DNA of 64,000 bases from Geoglobus acetivorans (GCF_000789255.1 NZ_CP009552.1:682001-746000), one strand, 5' to 3'. Positions 52,472 to 60,201 are shown, counted from the first letter of the stretch. Program-made: numbers and translations. The notes: generated from the sequence alone by a model not told the origin.

Positions 52472-53616
52472 TGCTCTTCAAGCGGAGAGAACCCAATCAG
52501 CTTCCTTGCCTCGTCCGTGTCGATAATTCCGGCCTGGTAGAGCTGGGTTGCAAGCTCACCCCAGATCATCTCGTCCTCGATTACAATCTCCTCGAATTCT
52601 ATTTCAACATCGAGGCCGAGAAGCGGGAACAGCTTTGCCTCAAGCTCCTCCTTGATTGCAGACCTGAGCGACTGCAGGAACAGACTGAATGTCTTGAGCT
52701 GATTGTATGAAGTCGCTCTGTTGCTACCTTCAGGCTCGCCATAGAAAACACGAGGTACTTTCAATGCCTTGTCTATCTGCCCTTGCAAGTACTGTATCAT
52801 TTCCACGAGACCCTTCAGGTCGAGCTGGCTGCTGATTGCGTTCAAATCGACAGCATCGTCGGTGACGATCTGGTTGACTATCGCTATCTGATCCTCAACG
52901 TTCGTCGCATCATAGTTCGTCTGAACCCTGTTCTGCAGGACCTTCTCGACCTCTGGAATCATCGCAGGGTTCTTCACCTTGGCGTGGAGGAGCGGGTGTC
53001 CCATCTTGTAGGCGAGAATTGCGGCCATCAGCTCGAGCTTCTGCTTAAGCTTGAGAAGGTTGTAAACCTGATGTACCAGGCTGTAGCCATAGGGTGAGTT
53101 GCCAATTCTGCCGTATGCGAAGTGAAGGACCCTCTCGGGCTGCAGATCGTTTTCCTCTCCGGCCACGGAATAGACATAGGCGACGACATCACCGTACTCG
53201 TCTATCCTGACCTTGACATTCTTCGGATTGAGAAACTGCATCTCGATTCCTATCTCGCTGTCAGCAAGGTATTCGTAGGCGTTGCCATAGATCAGCATCG
53301 TTCTGATGTCGTTTATCAGTCTCGTTCGCAGTTTCATTTCCCTTGCGAACATCTCAGCTTTTTTAACATCCTGCTCGGAGCCGGAAAACTGGAACTCTGT
53401 AACTGCAAAATGAGCAATCAGATCAATCGCTGTAGAAATGTCAACGCTCGTGAAGTACGCTTCCTCGTAGTTCTGGTAGTTGCCGATGACGGCTGTGCTG
53501 AATGCAAGGTTATTGCTGAGGTTTGCGAACGGGAAGATTTGGATCCTCTCTGACCGATAGTCGGCTGATTTGGTTTTGAAGGAAGAGAAGATTTTCTGAC
53601 GTATCGTTTTAAGCAT
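52468..53616 (-). CDS. portal protein
   Basis: A 382-residue HK97/SPP1-type portal. N-terminal basic segment, then SVDISTAIDLIAHFAV, MLIYGNAYEYL, and the clip/stem portion with HFAYGRIGNSPYGYSLVH and KVPRVFYGEPEGSN. Overlaps the minor head gene by 4 nt. A late promoter precedes its ATG by 18 nt. Confidence 0.9.
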   Translation of the reverse strand: MLKTIRQKIFSSFKTKSADYRSERIQIFPFANLSNNLAFSTAVIGNYQNYEEAYFTSVDISTAIDLIAHFAVTEFQFSGSEQDVKKAEMFAREMKLRTRLINDIRTMLIYGNAYEYLADSEIGIEMQFLNPKNVKVRIDEYGDVVAYVYSVAGEENDLQPERVLHFAYGRIGNSPYGYSLVHQVYNLLKLKQKLELMAAILAYKMGHPLLHAKVKNPAMIPEVEKVLQNRVQTNYDATNVEDQIAIVNQIVTDDAVDLNAISSQLDLKGLVEMIQYLQGQIDKALKVPRVFYGEPEGSNRATSYNQLKTFSLFLQSLRSAIKEELEAKLFPLLGLDVEIEFEEIVIEDEMIWGELATQLYQAGIIDTDEARKLIGFSPLEEQ

Positions 53617-53633
53617 GGGGTTGTCTGGCAGAG

Positions 53634-53647
53634 CAGACTTTAAAAGA
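53634..53647. promoter_or_regulatory. viral late promoter copy K, possibly bidirectional
   Basis: Minus strand CTTTTAAAGTCTGC. The palindrome TTTAAA (53,639-53,644) is centred 25.5 nt from portal ATG 53,616 and 26.5 nt from the divergent ATG 53,668. GTCYG exists only on the portal side. Confidence 0.7.
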
Positions 53648-53667
53648 AGTGATTTGTTAAATGAAAT

Positions 53668-54060
53668 ATGGACAAGTATCTGACAAGATTGGCAGTTTTG
53701 AGTGCTATTTTTGGAAGTGTCATAAAAATTTTAGATATTGTTTATGGCAACAAACTTGGGTTTGATCTTGAAATCCTATACCTACCTATCTTCTTTGTAA
53801 TACTTGTAGCGGCTGTCAATTACATAAACAGGAATGATAGGCTAAAAGCAGTCATTTCTGAGTTTTTATCAAATATTATTGCTGGTATAGCAGGAGGTAT
53901 CGTCATCCTCATCTTCAATGAATTTCCTTCTAACTCTGCAGGCAAGTCCGTAGATATACTGGTAGACGTGCTGGTAATGTTTGGGAAATATTTTGCTGTG
54001 ATATCCCTATTCATACTTCTCTTCGCAATATCCAAAGACCTCACTCAAAACCGAGAATAA
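53668..54060 (+). CDS. four-span membrane protein (cargo gene)
   Basis: A 130-residue protein with hydrophobic segments at about 8-24, 33-49, 68-88 and 101-124. AT-rich, and opposite in direction to portal and terminase. Its 3' end overlaps the terminase gene by 16 nt. Insertion between terminase and portal is a typical moron position. Function unknown; superinfection exclusion is a guess. Confidence 0.7.
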   Translation: MDKYLTRLAVLSAIFGSVIKILDIVYGNKLGFDLEILYLPIFFVILVAAVNYINRNDRLKAVISEFLSNIIAGIAGGIVILIFNEFPSNSAGKSVDILVDVLVMFGKYFAVISLFILLFAISKDLTQNRE

Positions 54061-55364
54061 CCAACGCTGATATACCCTCCACTGTACTGCTCGGCTGCCC
54101 AGACAGCGAGAGCTAAAGCTATCACGCAGTCGTCGTGGAAGCCCTGTCTCGCCTCCATCTTCACCCCCTGCCTCGTCAGCTGATACTCGAAGAACTGCAG
54201 CTCCCTGACAAGCTCCTCGATGTATGGATACTTCACCTCGCCGTTCTCGATCACCGCCTGCAACCTCTGGATGAGCTGGACCTTGGACTTGGACGTGAAG
54301 ACGTAGCCCTCAGCCCCAATGTCCTGCAGGTCCTCAAGCACGGGATCACCAACTCCCGACGAGTCGATCAGCACCCTCGGTGAGTTGAACCTCCTGTACA
54401 GTTCCTTCAGCCTCATGATCGTCTCTGCGTAAGGTCGGCGGTTGAAACGCTGGAAGTGGACGAGCCTGAACGGCTTTTCAGTCACATCCAGCACGACGAT
54501 GACCGTGTAGTCCTGATACTTCGCAAGATCACAGCCGATGACATATCTCCTCGCAGGATGTCCTCTGTCAAGCAGTTCGATGCTCGCCACGTTCTTCTGG
54601 ATGTCCTCCCACCTGAACACAGCATTCTGGTCCTCGACGAACTCTGCAAGGTATTCAGTTCTGAAGATGATGGAGTTCTCTCCGTACTCTCGCTTCTTCT
54701 TCTCGATGAACTCGTGGCTTATGTGGGGGTTGGCTGTAGAGGGGAAGCGGTAGCTCGAGTAATCCGGGAATTCTTCAGACTGGCCCTTGAGGTAGGTGTC
54801 GTAGAAGTGGTTCTTGCCGAATGGCGTTCCGATCTTGATCCACGAACCGTTGTAGTCTGCGAGCATCGGCTCGACAACCTGGCTGACGACATCATCCGGA
54901 ATGTAAGCGGCTTCGTCGAGGATTACACGATGAGCCTTGTGACCCCTGAGGTATTCCGGTTTTGTTGTTGATCTTGCGTGAATCTCGCTGCCGTTTTTGA
55001 AGATTATTCGGCTGAACGGTGTCTTGTAAACCCTCTCGACCAGATGGACGAGGATAGACTTAGACAGCAGGCTCGTGATCTCCCAGAACATGATGTTTGC
55101 CTGGTTGTAGCTGGGGGCGAGGATGAACTGGATAGAACCTGGGTGGGTCACGGCGTAGTGGATTGCAGAGAATGCCATCGCCTTCGTCTTGCCAAAACGT
55201 CTGCCTGCAACAACTGTTAAGAACTGGCATCTGTCACGTAGGATTTGCTCCTGAGCCGGATGGGGCTTGTGGTAGAGGAAGAACTGAGTGAACAGAACAG
55301 GATCCTTGATGGCCTGCTTTATTTTCTTCCTGTCTTTTGAGAGTTCGGAGATAAGATCATTCAT
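54045..55364 (-). CDS. terminase large subunit
   Basis: A 439-residue DNA-packaging motor. The ATPase has Walker A VVAGRRFGKTKAM and Walker B HRVILDEAAY. The RNase H-like nuclease has its first Asp in IGCDLAKYQDYTV and last acidic pair in HDDCVIALALA. It overlaps the small subunit gene by 8 nt. Confidence 0.93.
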   Translation of the reverse strand: MNDLISELSKDRKKIKQAIKDPVLFTQFFLYHKPHPAQEQILRDRCQFLTVVAGRRFGKTKAMAFSAIHYAVTHPGSIQFILAPSYNQANIMFWEITSLLSKSILVHLVERVYKTPFSRIIFKNGSEIHARSTTKPEYLRGHKAHRVILDEAAYIPDDVVSQVVEPMLADYNGSWIKIGTPFGKNHFYDTYLKGQSEEFPDYSSYRFPSTANPHISHEFIEKKKREYGENSIIFRTEYLAEFVEDQNAVFRWEDIQKNVASIELLDRGHPARRYVIGCDLAKYQDYTVIVVLDVTEKPFRLVHFQRFNRRPYAETIMRLKELYRRFNSPRVLIDSSGVGDPVLEDLQDIGAEGYVFTSKSKVQLIQRLQAVIENGEVKYPYIEELVRELQFFEYQLTRQGVKMEARQGFHDDCVIALALAVWAAEQYSGGYISVGYSRF

Positions 55365-55806
55365 CCTCCTTCAGTGCCTCCTCGAAGAGTGCGAGAAGTC
55401 TCGAGGTTGGATCCTCTATGTTGCCGGCTATTTCGTGCTTGAGTTTGATGGCCCTGAGCATTGTGTTGGCACAAACTTCGAGACTACGGGGTTTCTTTTC
55501 AGGGTCGATCGTGAGGACATACTCTTGCATTCTTGCAATGGTGGCATCAAGGGCTTTAAGCTCATCTACAACTCTCTCTGCCCCCTCTTCAAGCTGCTGC
55601 TTCAATCTCTCGTATTTCTCCACCCCAGCCCTGACAAAATTGAAGTGATTCTTGTGTCTTGTCAGATTCGTCTTGTTGAGGTTGAGATCTGAGAATTTAG
55701 CAATGATTTCCGAATAAGGGCGACCTTCGATGAGCATCTGATTTATTTCTTCGAGGTGTTCGGATTTACAGATCTTGCAGCGGGGATCCGTTATACCGTT
55801 ACGCAT
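55357..55806 (-). CDS. terminase small subunit-like protein
   Basis: A 149-residue protein with an N-terminal zinc/HTH module (CKICKSEHLEEINQMLIEG ... TNLTRHKNHF) and a long C-terminal helix pair. Its position ahead of the large terminase and its own late promoter support the assignment. It marks the start of the late block. Confidence 0.78.
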   Translation of the reverse strand: MRNGITDPRCKICKSEHLEEINQMLIEGRPYSEIIAKFSDLNLNKTNLTRHKNHFNFVRAGVEKYERLKQQLEEGAERVVDELKALDATIARMQEYVLTIDPEKKPRSLEVCANTMLRAIKLKHEIAGNIEDPTSRLLALFEEALKEDE

Positions 55807-55823
55807 GGTTTCGTTTGTTGCGG

Positions 55824-55836
55824 ATGACTTTAAAAG
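55824..55836 (-). promoter_or_regulatory. viral late promoter copy L
   Basis: Minus strand CTTTTAAAGTCAT, the first late promoter; GTCAT ends 18 nt before ATG 55,806. Confidence 0.68.
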
Positions 55837-55882
55837 AGTGGGTCGAAAGTTAGCGAATGAATTGAGAAAACAAAATTAAATC

Positions 55883-56302
55883 CTAATACTCATGCACTAC
55901 TCGGTAGTGGTCTGGCCGTGGGCAATAGATTTCTCCCATCTCTCTCAATTTTAGAAGCGAATTCTCCACTTCTGCTTGTGAAATCCCCACCATTTTGGCC
56001 TCATCCAATATTGCCTCTTTTGGTACTCCCTTCTCATATTGTTTCTCGAGCTTGCTTATTATTTCTCTCAAAATTGCTTTTGGTGATTTTTTGAGATCTT
56101 CATTGGACGATTTGAGTTCTTCGATATACAATCCCCCTTCGAACTCAATGAAGTACTCTTTCCCTTCATTTTCCACAGTAATCCAGATTTTGTTGAAATT
56201 CAGTGCTTTCTCATCTATTCTTAACACAACATCTGCTTCCTTAATTCTCCCTCCAACCAATTTTTTAATCAGATCTATGCTATCTTTCCAGTTCATATCC
56301 AT
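55883..56302 (-). CDS. protein with MCM-type C-terminal winged helix
   Basis: A 139-residue protein. Its C-terminal 70 residues (IISKLEKQYEKGVPKEAILDEAKM... ending LREMGEIYCPRPDHYRVV) closely resemble the winged helix at the end of archaeal MCM helicases. The N-terminal half (residues 1-65) is a beta-rich domain of unknown type. There is no ATPase. It may bind the replication machinery or act as a regulator. Confidence 0.7.
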   Translation of the reverse strand: MDMNWKDSIDLIKKLVGGRIKEADVVLRIDEKALNFNKIWITVENEGKEYFIEFEGGLYIEELKSSNEDLKKSPKAILREIISKLEKQYEKGVPKEAILDEAKMVGISQAEVENSLLKLREMGEIYCPRPDHYRVVHEY

Positions 56303-56314
56303 CCCACCACTTCA

Positions 56315-56575
56315 TCATAAATTAAATTTCTTCCTGAACTTCTGAACCTTCACTGGTGCCAAAAGCAACATATCGTCCAGCTTGCTCTGAATGTATGATT
56401 CGATAGACTCTGTGATTGCTTCGCCAATGAACTTGTCCGTCTCGTCTTCTTCATAGCCTACCCACTTCCCATATTCTCTCAAGAACTCAACAAACCTCTT
56501 AGGCAGAGGTATTGACACCCTGACGAACTCCTCTCCTTCTATTATCACAGTCTGCTCTTCTTCCATCTCAATCAC
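56315..56575 (-). CDS. uncharacterised early protein (RHH-like)
   Basis: An 86-residue acidic protein with a strand (VRVSIPLPKRFVEFL) followed by helices, the pattern of a ribbon-helix-helix or related DNA-binding protein. Confidence in function is low. Confidence 0.55.
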   Translation of the reverse strand: MIEMEEEQTVIIEGEEFVRVSIPLPKRFVEFLREYGKWVGYEEDETDKFIGEAITESIESYIQSKLDDMLLLAPVKVQKFRKKFNL

Positions 56576-56586
56576 CTCTTAAAATT

Positions 56587-56775
56587 TTAGGAAAAAGCCT
56601 CAAGGAGTGTTTGCTTTATCACAACCCTCTCCATTCCACCCTCAAAAACCAGCCAGCCCTTCTTAACCGGGAAGCTCTTTGAGAAGTCTACGTTACGCAG
56701 TTCCCCACCACACAGCGGGCACAGACCATTGCTCCCACAACCCTCATACCCACATCGGACACATTTCACGGGCAT
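56587..56775 (-). CDS. 62-residue zinc-ribbon protein
   Basis: Starts at ATG 56,775 after GAGGTGTCC. Four Cys in CVRCGYEGCG and CPLCGGEL form a zinc ribbon. A short beta tail follows (KKGWLVFEGGMERVV). Divergent from the AbrB gene. Confidence 0.68.
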   Translation of the reverse strand: MPVKCVRCGYEGCGSNGLCPLCGGELRNVDFSKSFPVKKGWLVFEGGMERVVIKQTLLEAFS

Positions 56776-56863
56776 TTTGGACACCTCTTTAATTTCTTTA
56801 TTTTCTTTACATTCTTTACTATGAAACGTAAAGTATTTAAAATTTTCGTTACTTACTTTACTT

Positions 56864-57019
56864 ATGGAAAGCGATGAAAGAATCCTTGACGTTGCCACAT
56901 TGAGTTCGAAATATCAGATAACCATAACAAAAACGATTCGAGAGAAGCTGGGGCTTACAGCAGGAGATAGGGTTGTATTTGTCGAGAAAAATGGGGAAAT
57001 CGTGATAAGAAAAGCTTAG
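56864..57019 (+). CDS. AbrB/SpoVT-type antitoxin-like protein
   Basis: A 51-residue swapped-hairpin protein (TLSSKYQITITKTIREKLGL and AGDRVVFVEKNGEIVIRKA). A TATA-like stretch (GTATTTAAAATT) is centred about 26 nt upstream, predicting a leaderless mRNA. It is the first of three plus-strand genes that look like an addiction module. Confidence 0.8.
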   Translation: MESDERILDVATLSSKYQITITKTIREKLGLTAGDRVVFVEKNGEIVIRKA

Positions 57020-57031
57020 CAAGTTGAGATC

Positions 57032-57298
57032 ATGAAGTTTACAGAGCATGCCAAAATCAGAATGGAAGAGTACAATATTTCAGAGGAAGATGTTGCCAAC
57101 TGCATAACCTCTCCAGATCACCTATATTTGGATATCTTGACTGGAAGGATCGTCGCAGTCAAAAAAATTGTAGAAAACAAATACCTCATTACAGTCTATG
57201 AAAGCAATGACGAAATCACCGTCGTTACATTGTTCCCCACCAGCAAAATTAATAAGATTGAGAAGAGAGTTAAAAGTGGAAGGTGGTTGGAGTTATGA
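57032..57298 (+). CDS. DUF4258 toxin-like protein
   Basis: An 88-residue protein with the DUF4258 opening FTEHAKIRMEEYNISEEDV and a late TVVTLFPTSKINKIEKR motif, a RelE-like small fold. It lies between the AbrB gene and DUF2283, with its stop overlapping the next ATG (ATGA). Confidence 0.78.
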   Translation: MKFTEHAKIRMEEYNISEEDVANCITSPDHLYLDILTGRIVAVKKIVENKYLITVYESNDEITVVTLFPTSKINKIEKRVKSGRWLEL

Positions 57299-57504
57299 AT
57301 GTTAAGTATGACAGAAAAGCAGACATCCTGTACCTGAAGTTTTCAGATTCAAAACCAGTTGATTCTGACATGCTGAATGACGATGTTGTTGTATCTTTCG
57401 ATAAAGATGGTGAAATAGTGAGCATGGAGATCTGGAGAGCCAAGGAGCTTATTCTCCCGGTGTTTCTCGAGTATCTCAAGGCAGTTAAGGAAGTCAAATT
57501 GTGA
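57295..57504 (+). CDS. DUF2283 antitoxin-like protein
   Basis: A 69-residue DUF2283 protein (VKYDRKADILYLKFSDSKPV ... GEIVSMEIWRAKELI). DUF4258/DUF2283 neighbours are a recurrent pair in archaea and bacteria and are suspected toxin-antitoxin partners. ATG 57,295 is set by the ATGA overlap. Confidence 0.78.
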   Translation: MNVKYDRKADILYLKFSDSKPVDSDMLNDDVVVSFDKDGEIVSMEIWRAKELILPVFLEYLKAVKEVKL

Positions 57505-57506
57505 TT

Positions 57507-58052
57507 CTATATCTTGTTTTTCAGCAGTTCTTCAGTATCAGGAAATGCCTTAAAGAAAAGATTGCGAGCTTCGGGATAGTTTAATCCGTTCTCTAATGCG
57601 AAATTGGTCAGCCTAACCTTGATAAACCTCACAACCTCATGTTTCTCGTATTCGCTTGTGCCGTTGTTCAGTTTCTTTCTGAGAGCATTAATATCATCAA
57701 ACACATCATTTTTCAGAATTTCAATTAACCGTGAGTTGTTATGGGTCTCCGTATGATTTTTCATATCTTCAAACTTCTTTTTCATCTCCCGAATTTCTGC
57801 CTCGAGCTCATTTATGATGGCTATCTGTTTTTTCAACTCTATAAGCTTCTTCTCAAGTTCGACTATCTTGAAGAAATCATCTGATACATTCTTTGCATTG
57901 AAATTCATGTTTCCTGTCAAATAAAGACCTTCAAGGATTGCGACTATATTTTTACTCAGCTCTTTGTTTTCACTCCATTTCTCGAGGATAGCGATTAATT
58001 GAGTTTTGTCCTCAGAAACGCTAAATGAGAATATTCTTGCCAACAAAAACAC
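57507..58052 (-). CDS. coiled-coil early protein
   Basis: A 181-residue protein with a central coiled coil (about residues 62-100: KIVELEKKLIELKKQIAIINE...). Helical ends flank it. No family recognised. It is the first minus-strand gene beside the AT-rich repeat region, so a DNA-linked or regulatory role is possible. Confidence 0.6.
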   Translation of the reverse strand: MFLLARIFSFSVSEDKTQLIAILEKWSENKELSKNIVAILEGLYLTGNMNFNAKNVSDDFFKIVELEKKLIELKKQIAIINELEAEIREMKKKFEDMKNHTETHNNSRLIEILKNDVFDDINALRKKLNNGTSEYEKHEVVRFIKVRLTNFALENGLNYPEARNLFFKAFPDTEELLKNKI

Positions 58053-58061
58053 CTCCGAGGA

Positions 58062-58094
58062 GATTATTAACCTTATTAACTTCGCTTAATAATC
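58062..58094. repeat. inverted repeat, 9-bp arms
   Basis: GATTATTAA (58,062-58,070) and TTAATAATC (58,086-58,094) are perfect complements with a 15-nt loop. Confidence 0.7.
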
Positions 58095-58157
58095 TGGATA
58101 ACTCAGGATTGATTTCGTGAAAATAGATACCTACTGCTGTCCTATGAATTATGAAGC

Positions 58158-58181
58158 GGTTAATTAATATAATTATTAACC
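58158..58181. repeat. 24-bp imperfect palindrome
   Basis: GGTTAATTAATATAATTATTAACC, with perfect 7-bp outer arms GGTTAAT/ATTAACC. Confidence 0.65.
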
Positions 58182-58269
58182 CCCCTTATTAATATTAACT
58201 TCATAACCAAGACTTTCGTTACTTCACTTGATGCACTTGAAACAGAAGAAATAGGTGGTGGTAAGTACG

Positions 58270-58512
58270 TCATTTCTGTGCACCCTTGATGGACATGAAG
58301 ACTTCATAAAGCCCATCGTACTCCTCAGAATTCAGTCCGAAGCTGCAGACTCTCTGCCTGTATTCTCTTCCATGTATGACCCTGAACTTGATGTCTCCGA
58401 AGATGTTTGCCCTCGACATTCTGAGCCTTCCCGGATTTCCGCATTTCGGGCAGATTACTTCTATCGATTTTCGCTTGTTCTGGAGTTCGGTCACTCTTAT
58501 GACCTCAATCAT
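58270..58512 (-). CDS. zinc-binding protein, CPKCG...GRL family copy 1
   Basis: An 80-residue protein with CPKCGNPGRLRMSRANIFGD and FRVIHGREYRQRVCSF. It is clearly paralogous to the protein at 61,977-62,225. Four-residue overlap-type junction with the DUF1599 gene. Possible nucleic-acid-binding zinc protein. Confidence 0.68.
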   Translation of the reverse strand: MIEVIRVTELQNKRKSIEVICPKCGNPGRLRMSRANIFGDIKFRVIHGREYRQRVCSFGLNSEEYDGLYEVFMSIKGAQK

Positions 58513-58816
58513 TGTTCTCCCTCGTTGTCCTGAGATATGCTATCAGAATCGCAGAGTAGTTTATCAGGTCCTTCAGCGTGTCCTCTATCGACTCATCCCT
58601 GACATCGGCTTCCTTCTTGAGCAGGTTGGCAATTCTCGACATCTTGTCAGTCATCCTTACCAGTATTCCCTCCTCGAGGCTGCAGATTCCAAGTCTTTCA
58701 CAGAGTTCAAAATTGTGGAAGGGAGAGCGATTACCGGCGTAATCCCTGTTCTTCTTTCTCGCAATTTCGAGACATTCTGTAAAGATCTGTCCAAGCTCTG
58801 AGATCAGCTTAGTCAT
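58505..58816 (-). CDS. DUF1599 (nucleotide-modification-associated) protein
   Basis: A 103-residue protein with the family core RKKNRDYAGNRSPFHNFELC ... VRMTDKMSRIANLLKKE. Members occur in phages with hypermodified bases and in nucleotide metabolism contexts. No obvious modification enzyme is in the window, so the partner may lie beyond it. Confidence 0.72.
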   Translation of the reverse strand: MTKLISELGQIFTECLEIARKKNRDYAGNRSPFHNFELCERLGICSLEEGILVRMTDKMSRIANLLKKEADVRDESIEDTLKDLINYSAILIAYLRTTRENND

Positions 58817-58992
58817 CAGGCATCACCATCAAAATTCAGAAATCCTCTCTCTGCCAGGTTTTTGACCTCACATACGAGTTCACGCATGCATTTTGGACAA
58901 AGCGGATAGTCTCCATTGATGTGCCAGTGCGTCTTTCCACCGCAACCTCTGCAGTTTCCAGGAACCCCAAAAGAATCGTAAATGACTGTCAT
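58816..58992 (-). CDS. 58-residue zinc-finger-like protein
   Basis: Cys pairs CRGCGG and CPKCMRE plus HWH could form one zinc site. Stop and next start share a base (TGATG). One of a run of Cys-rich mini-proteins in the early block. Confidence 0.65.
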   Translation of the reverse strand: MTVIYDSFGVPGNCRGCGGKTHWHINGDYPLCPKCMRELVCEVKNLAERGFLNFDGDA

Positions 58993-58995
58993 GGC

Positions 58996-59133
58996 TCAGA
59001 CCTCCTCAGGTTTGGCACAATCCAGGCAAAATGACTCTTTCTTTTCGTTAGCATAGTAAAACTCGTATTTCTTGATCTTAGCACCGCATTTAATGCAAAG
59101 AATTCCTGAAAAGTTATGCATTATTAGGTCCAT
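58996..59133 (-). CDS. 45-residue zinc-finger-like protein
   Basis: MDLIMHNFSGILCIKCGAK then CLDCAKPEEV: two CxxC pairs about 20 residues apart. ATG 59,133 shares a base with the upstream TGA. Lies 3 nt before the next gene. Confidence 0.62.
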   Translation of the reverse strand: MDLIMHNFSGILCIKCGAKIKKYEFYYANEKKESFCLDCAKPEEV

Positions 59134-59348
59134 CAGCCCTCGACCTCCTCTTCACTCATCAATTCATCGATTCTATCGAGAGCTTCATCTACGAACTTGT
59201 CGAGTGACTTTAATCCTGTCAAGGGTTCCCATTCTGCGTTAGATGAACCAATGAGACAGCTTTTCGGAGTTGGAGGAACATCCTCTGGATAGACAACAAT
59301 ACAAGGTTTTCCATCACAGTTTTCAGTGCAGTAATATGCAGCGTACAT
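59133..59348 (-). CDS. Cys-containing early protein
   Basis: A 71-residue acidic protein (YYCTENCDGKPCIVVYPEDV at the start, a helical tail). Unknown family. Overlaps both neighbours by one base. Confidence 0.6.
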   Translation of the reverse strand: MYAAYYCTENCDGKPCIVVYPEDVPPTPKSCLIGSSNAEWEPLTGLKSLDKFVDEALDRIDELMSEEEVEG

Positions 59349-59611
59349 TAGACATCGACCTCCGGCCTCCCCATACAGTAGTAAACAAGGCAGTCATGAT
59401 CCGGGCAAGAGTCCCCCAAGCAACCCCTCTCCTCCATCTCTTTTTCCAGCTCCTCGATGAGCTGATCCACTAACCTTCTGAGCTGAATTGCCCATCCACG
59501 TGCTACCGCAATTCTGCCACCTCCGAGTGCCCTGTTTATTGCGTTGAGTCTGAGTATTATCTCGTAGTCGAGCAAGCCAGTGACCTTGTCACATTCGACT
59601 GCTGTCATCAC
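59348..59611 (-). CDS. helical early protein with Cys/His tail
   Basis: An 87-residue protein. A helical body (YEIILRLNAINRALGGGR, LRRLVDQLIEELEKEMEE) is followed by a CLGDSCPDHDCLVYYC tail that may bind metal. Unknown function. Confidence 0.6.
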   Translation of the reverse strand: MMTAVECDKVTGLLDYEIILRLNAINRALGGGRIAVARGWAIQLRRLVDQLIEELEKEMEERGCLGDSCPDHDCLVYYCMGRPEVDV

Positions 59612-60201
59612 TCATCAACCTCCGTGTCCTCTCCATCCACAACCCCGATCACGCTCTTTTCAAGCTCGAGCATGCTCCTGAGATCATTTGTGTCCTGCGG
59701 ATTTAGCTTCACGAGCCTTGTTCTGTTGCCTCTCCCCCTCCCTCCAGGGATCAGCTCGGCATCGAAGTCCACGTAGCGTGAGAAGAAGTGCATGAGTGCA
59801 TACGCATCGGACCTCATGATCTTCAGCCCGACTTTAGCCGCGGCAGCGAGAAGATCCTCGTAAGTGGACTCCTCTGGAAGGGAATCGTACAGCTTCCTGA
59901 CCTTCTCGTAGTCGAACTGTCTTGTTTTCTTCGCGATTCTGATCTTCAGAACGTTGTCCTTCACGAGATATTTGAAGAAACCAGCGTTGACGAATTCGGA
60001 CGTGTCCTCGTCTTTTCTGTCTTCCTCCTCTCTTCTTTCCTCTACCTCCTCGAGGTTCTTATCACTGTTAGCCGATGGCTTAACAATCGCTGACGGTTCT
60101 TCTTCGTCATCCTCTCTCAGTACCCTCACGAGCTTTCCGAACAGCACGACATCGTTCTCGCTGAGAATTTCGAACTCCAGATCGCCAAGCCTGACTATCA
60201 C
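59608..60201 (-). CDS. uncharacterised 197-residue early protein
   Basis: An N-terminal beta piece (VRLGDLEFEILSENDVVLFG), then an acidic linker, and a helical region (about residues 70-150) with FFKYLVKDNVLKIRIAKKTR. Placed just downstream of the clamp operon, so a replication accessory is conceivable. No family recognised. Confidence 0.6.
   Translation of the reverse strand: MIVRLGDLEFEILSENDVVLFGKLVRVLREDDEEEPSAIVKPSANSDKNLEEVEERREEEDRKDEDTSEFVNAGFFKYLVKDNVLKIRIAKKTRQFDYEKVRKLYDSLPEESTYEDLLAAAAKVGLKIMRSDAYALMHFFSRYVDFDAELIPGGRGRGNRTRLVKLNPQDTNDLRSMLELEKSVIGVVDGEDTEVDE

Larger units (their letters stand above)
58053..58269. other. AT-rich intergenic region with iterated TTATTAAC (candidate origin or operator)
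   Basis: A 217-nt gene-free stretch. It contains the inverted repeat GATTATTAA/TTAATAATC, a 24-bp near-palindrome GGTTAATT...TTATTAACC, and further TTATTAAC copies around 58,064-58,200. Such clustering is typical of replication origins or repressor operators. Which it is cannot be decided from sequence. Confidence 0.45.

Noticed and set aside
56776-56860. Short TTTAC-rich repeats before the AbrB gene as a CRISPR-like or iteron array
   Set aside because: The repeats are irregular in spacing and only partly match; more likely an AT-rich divergent promoter, possibly with an operator word shared with 63,413.
59207-59220. TGACTTTAATC resembling the late promoter in the early block
   Set aside because: It lies inside a coding region, the TATA part is weak, and no start codon occurs 17-19 nt downstream on the minus strand.
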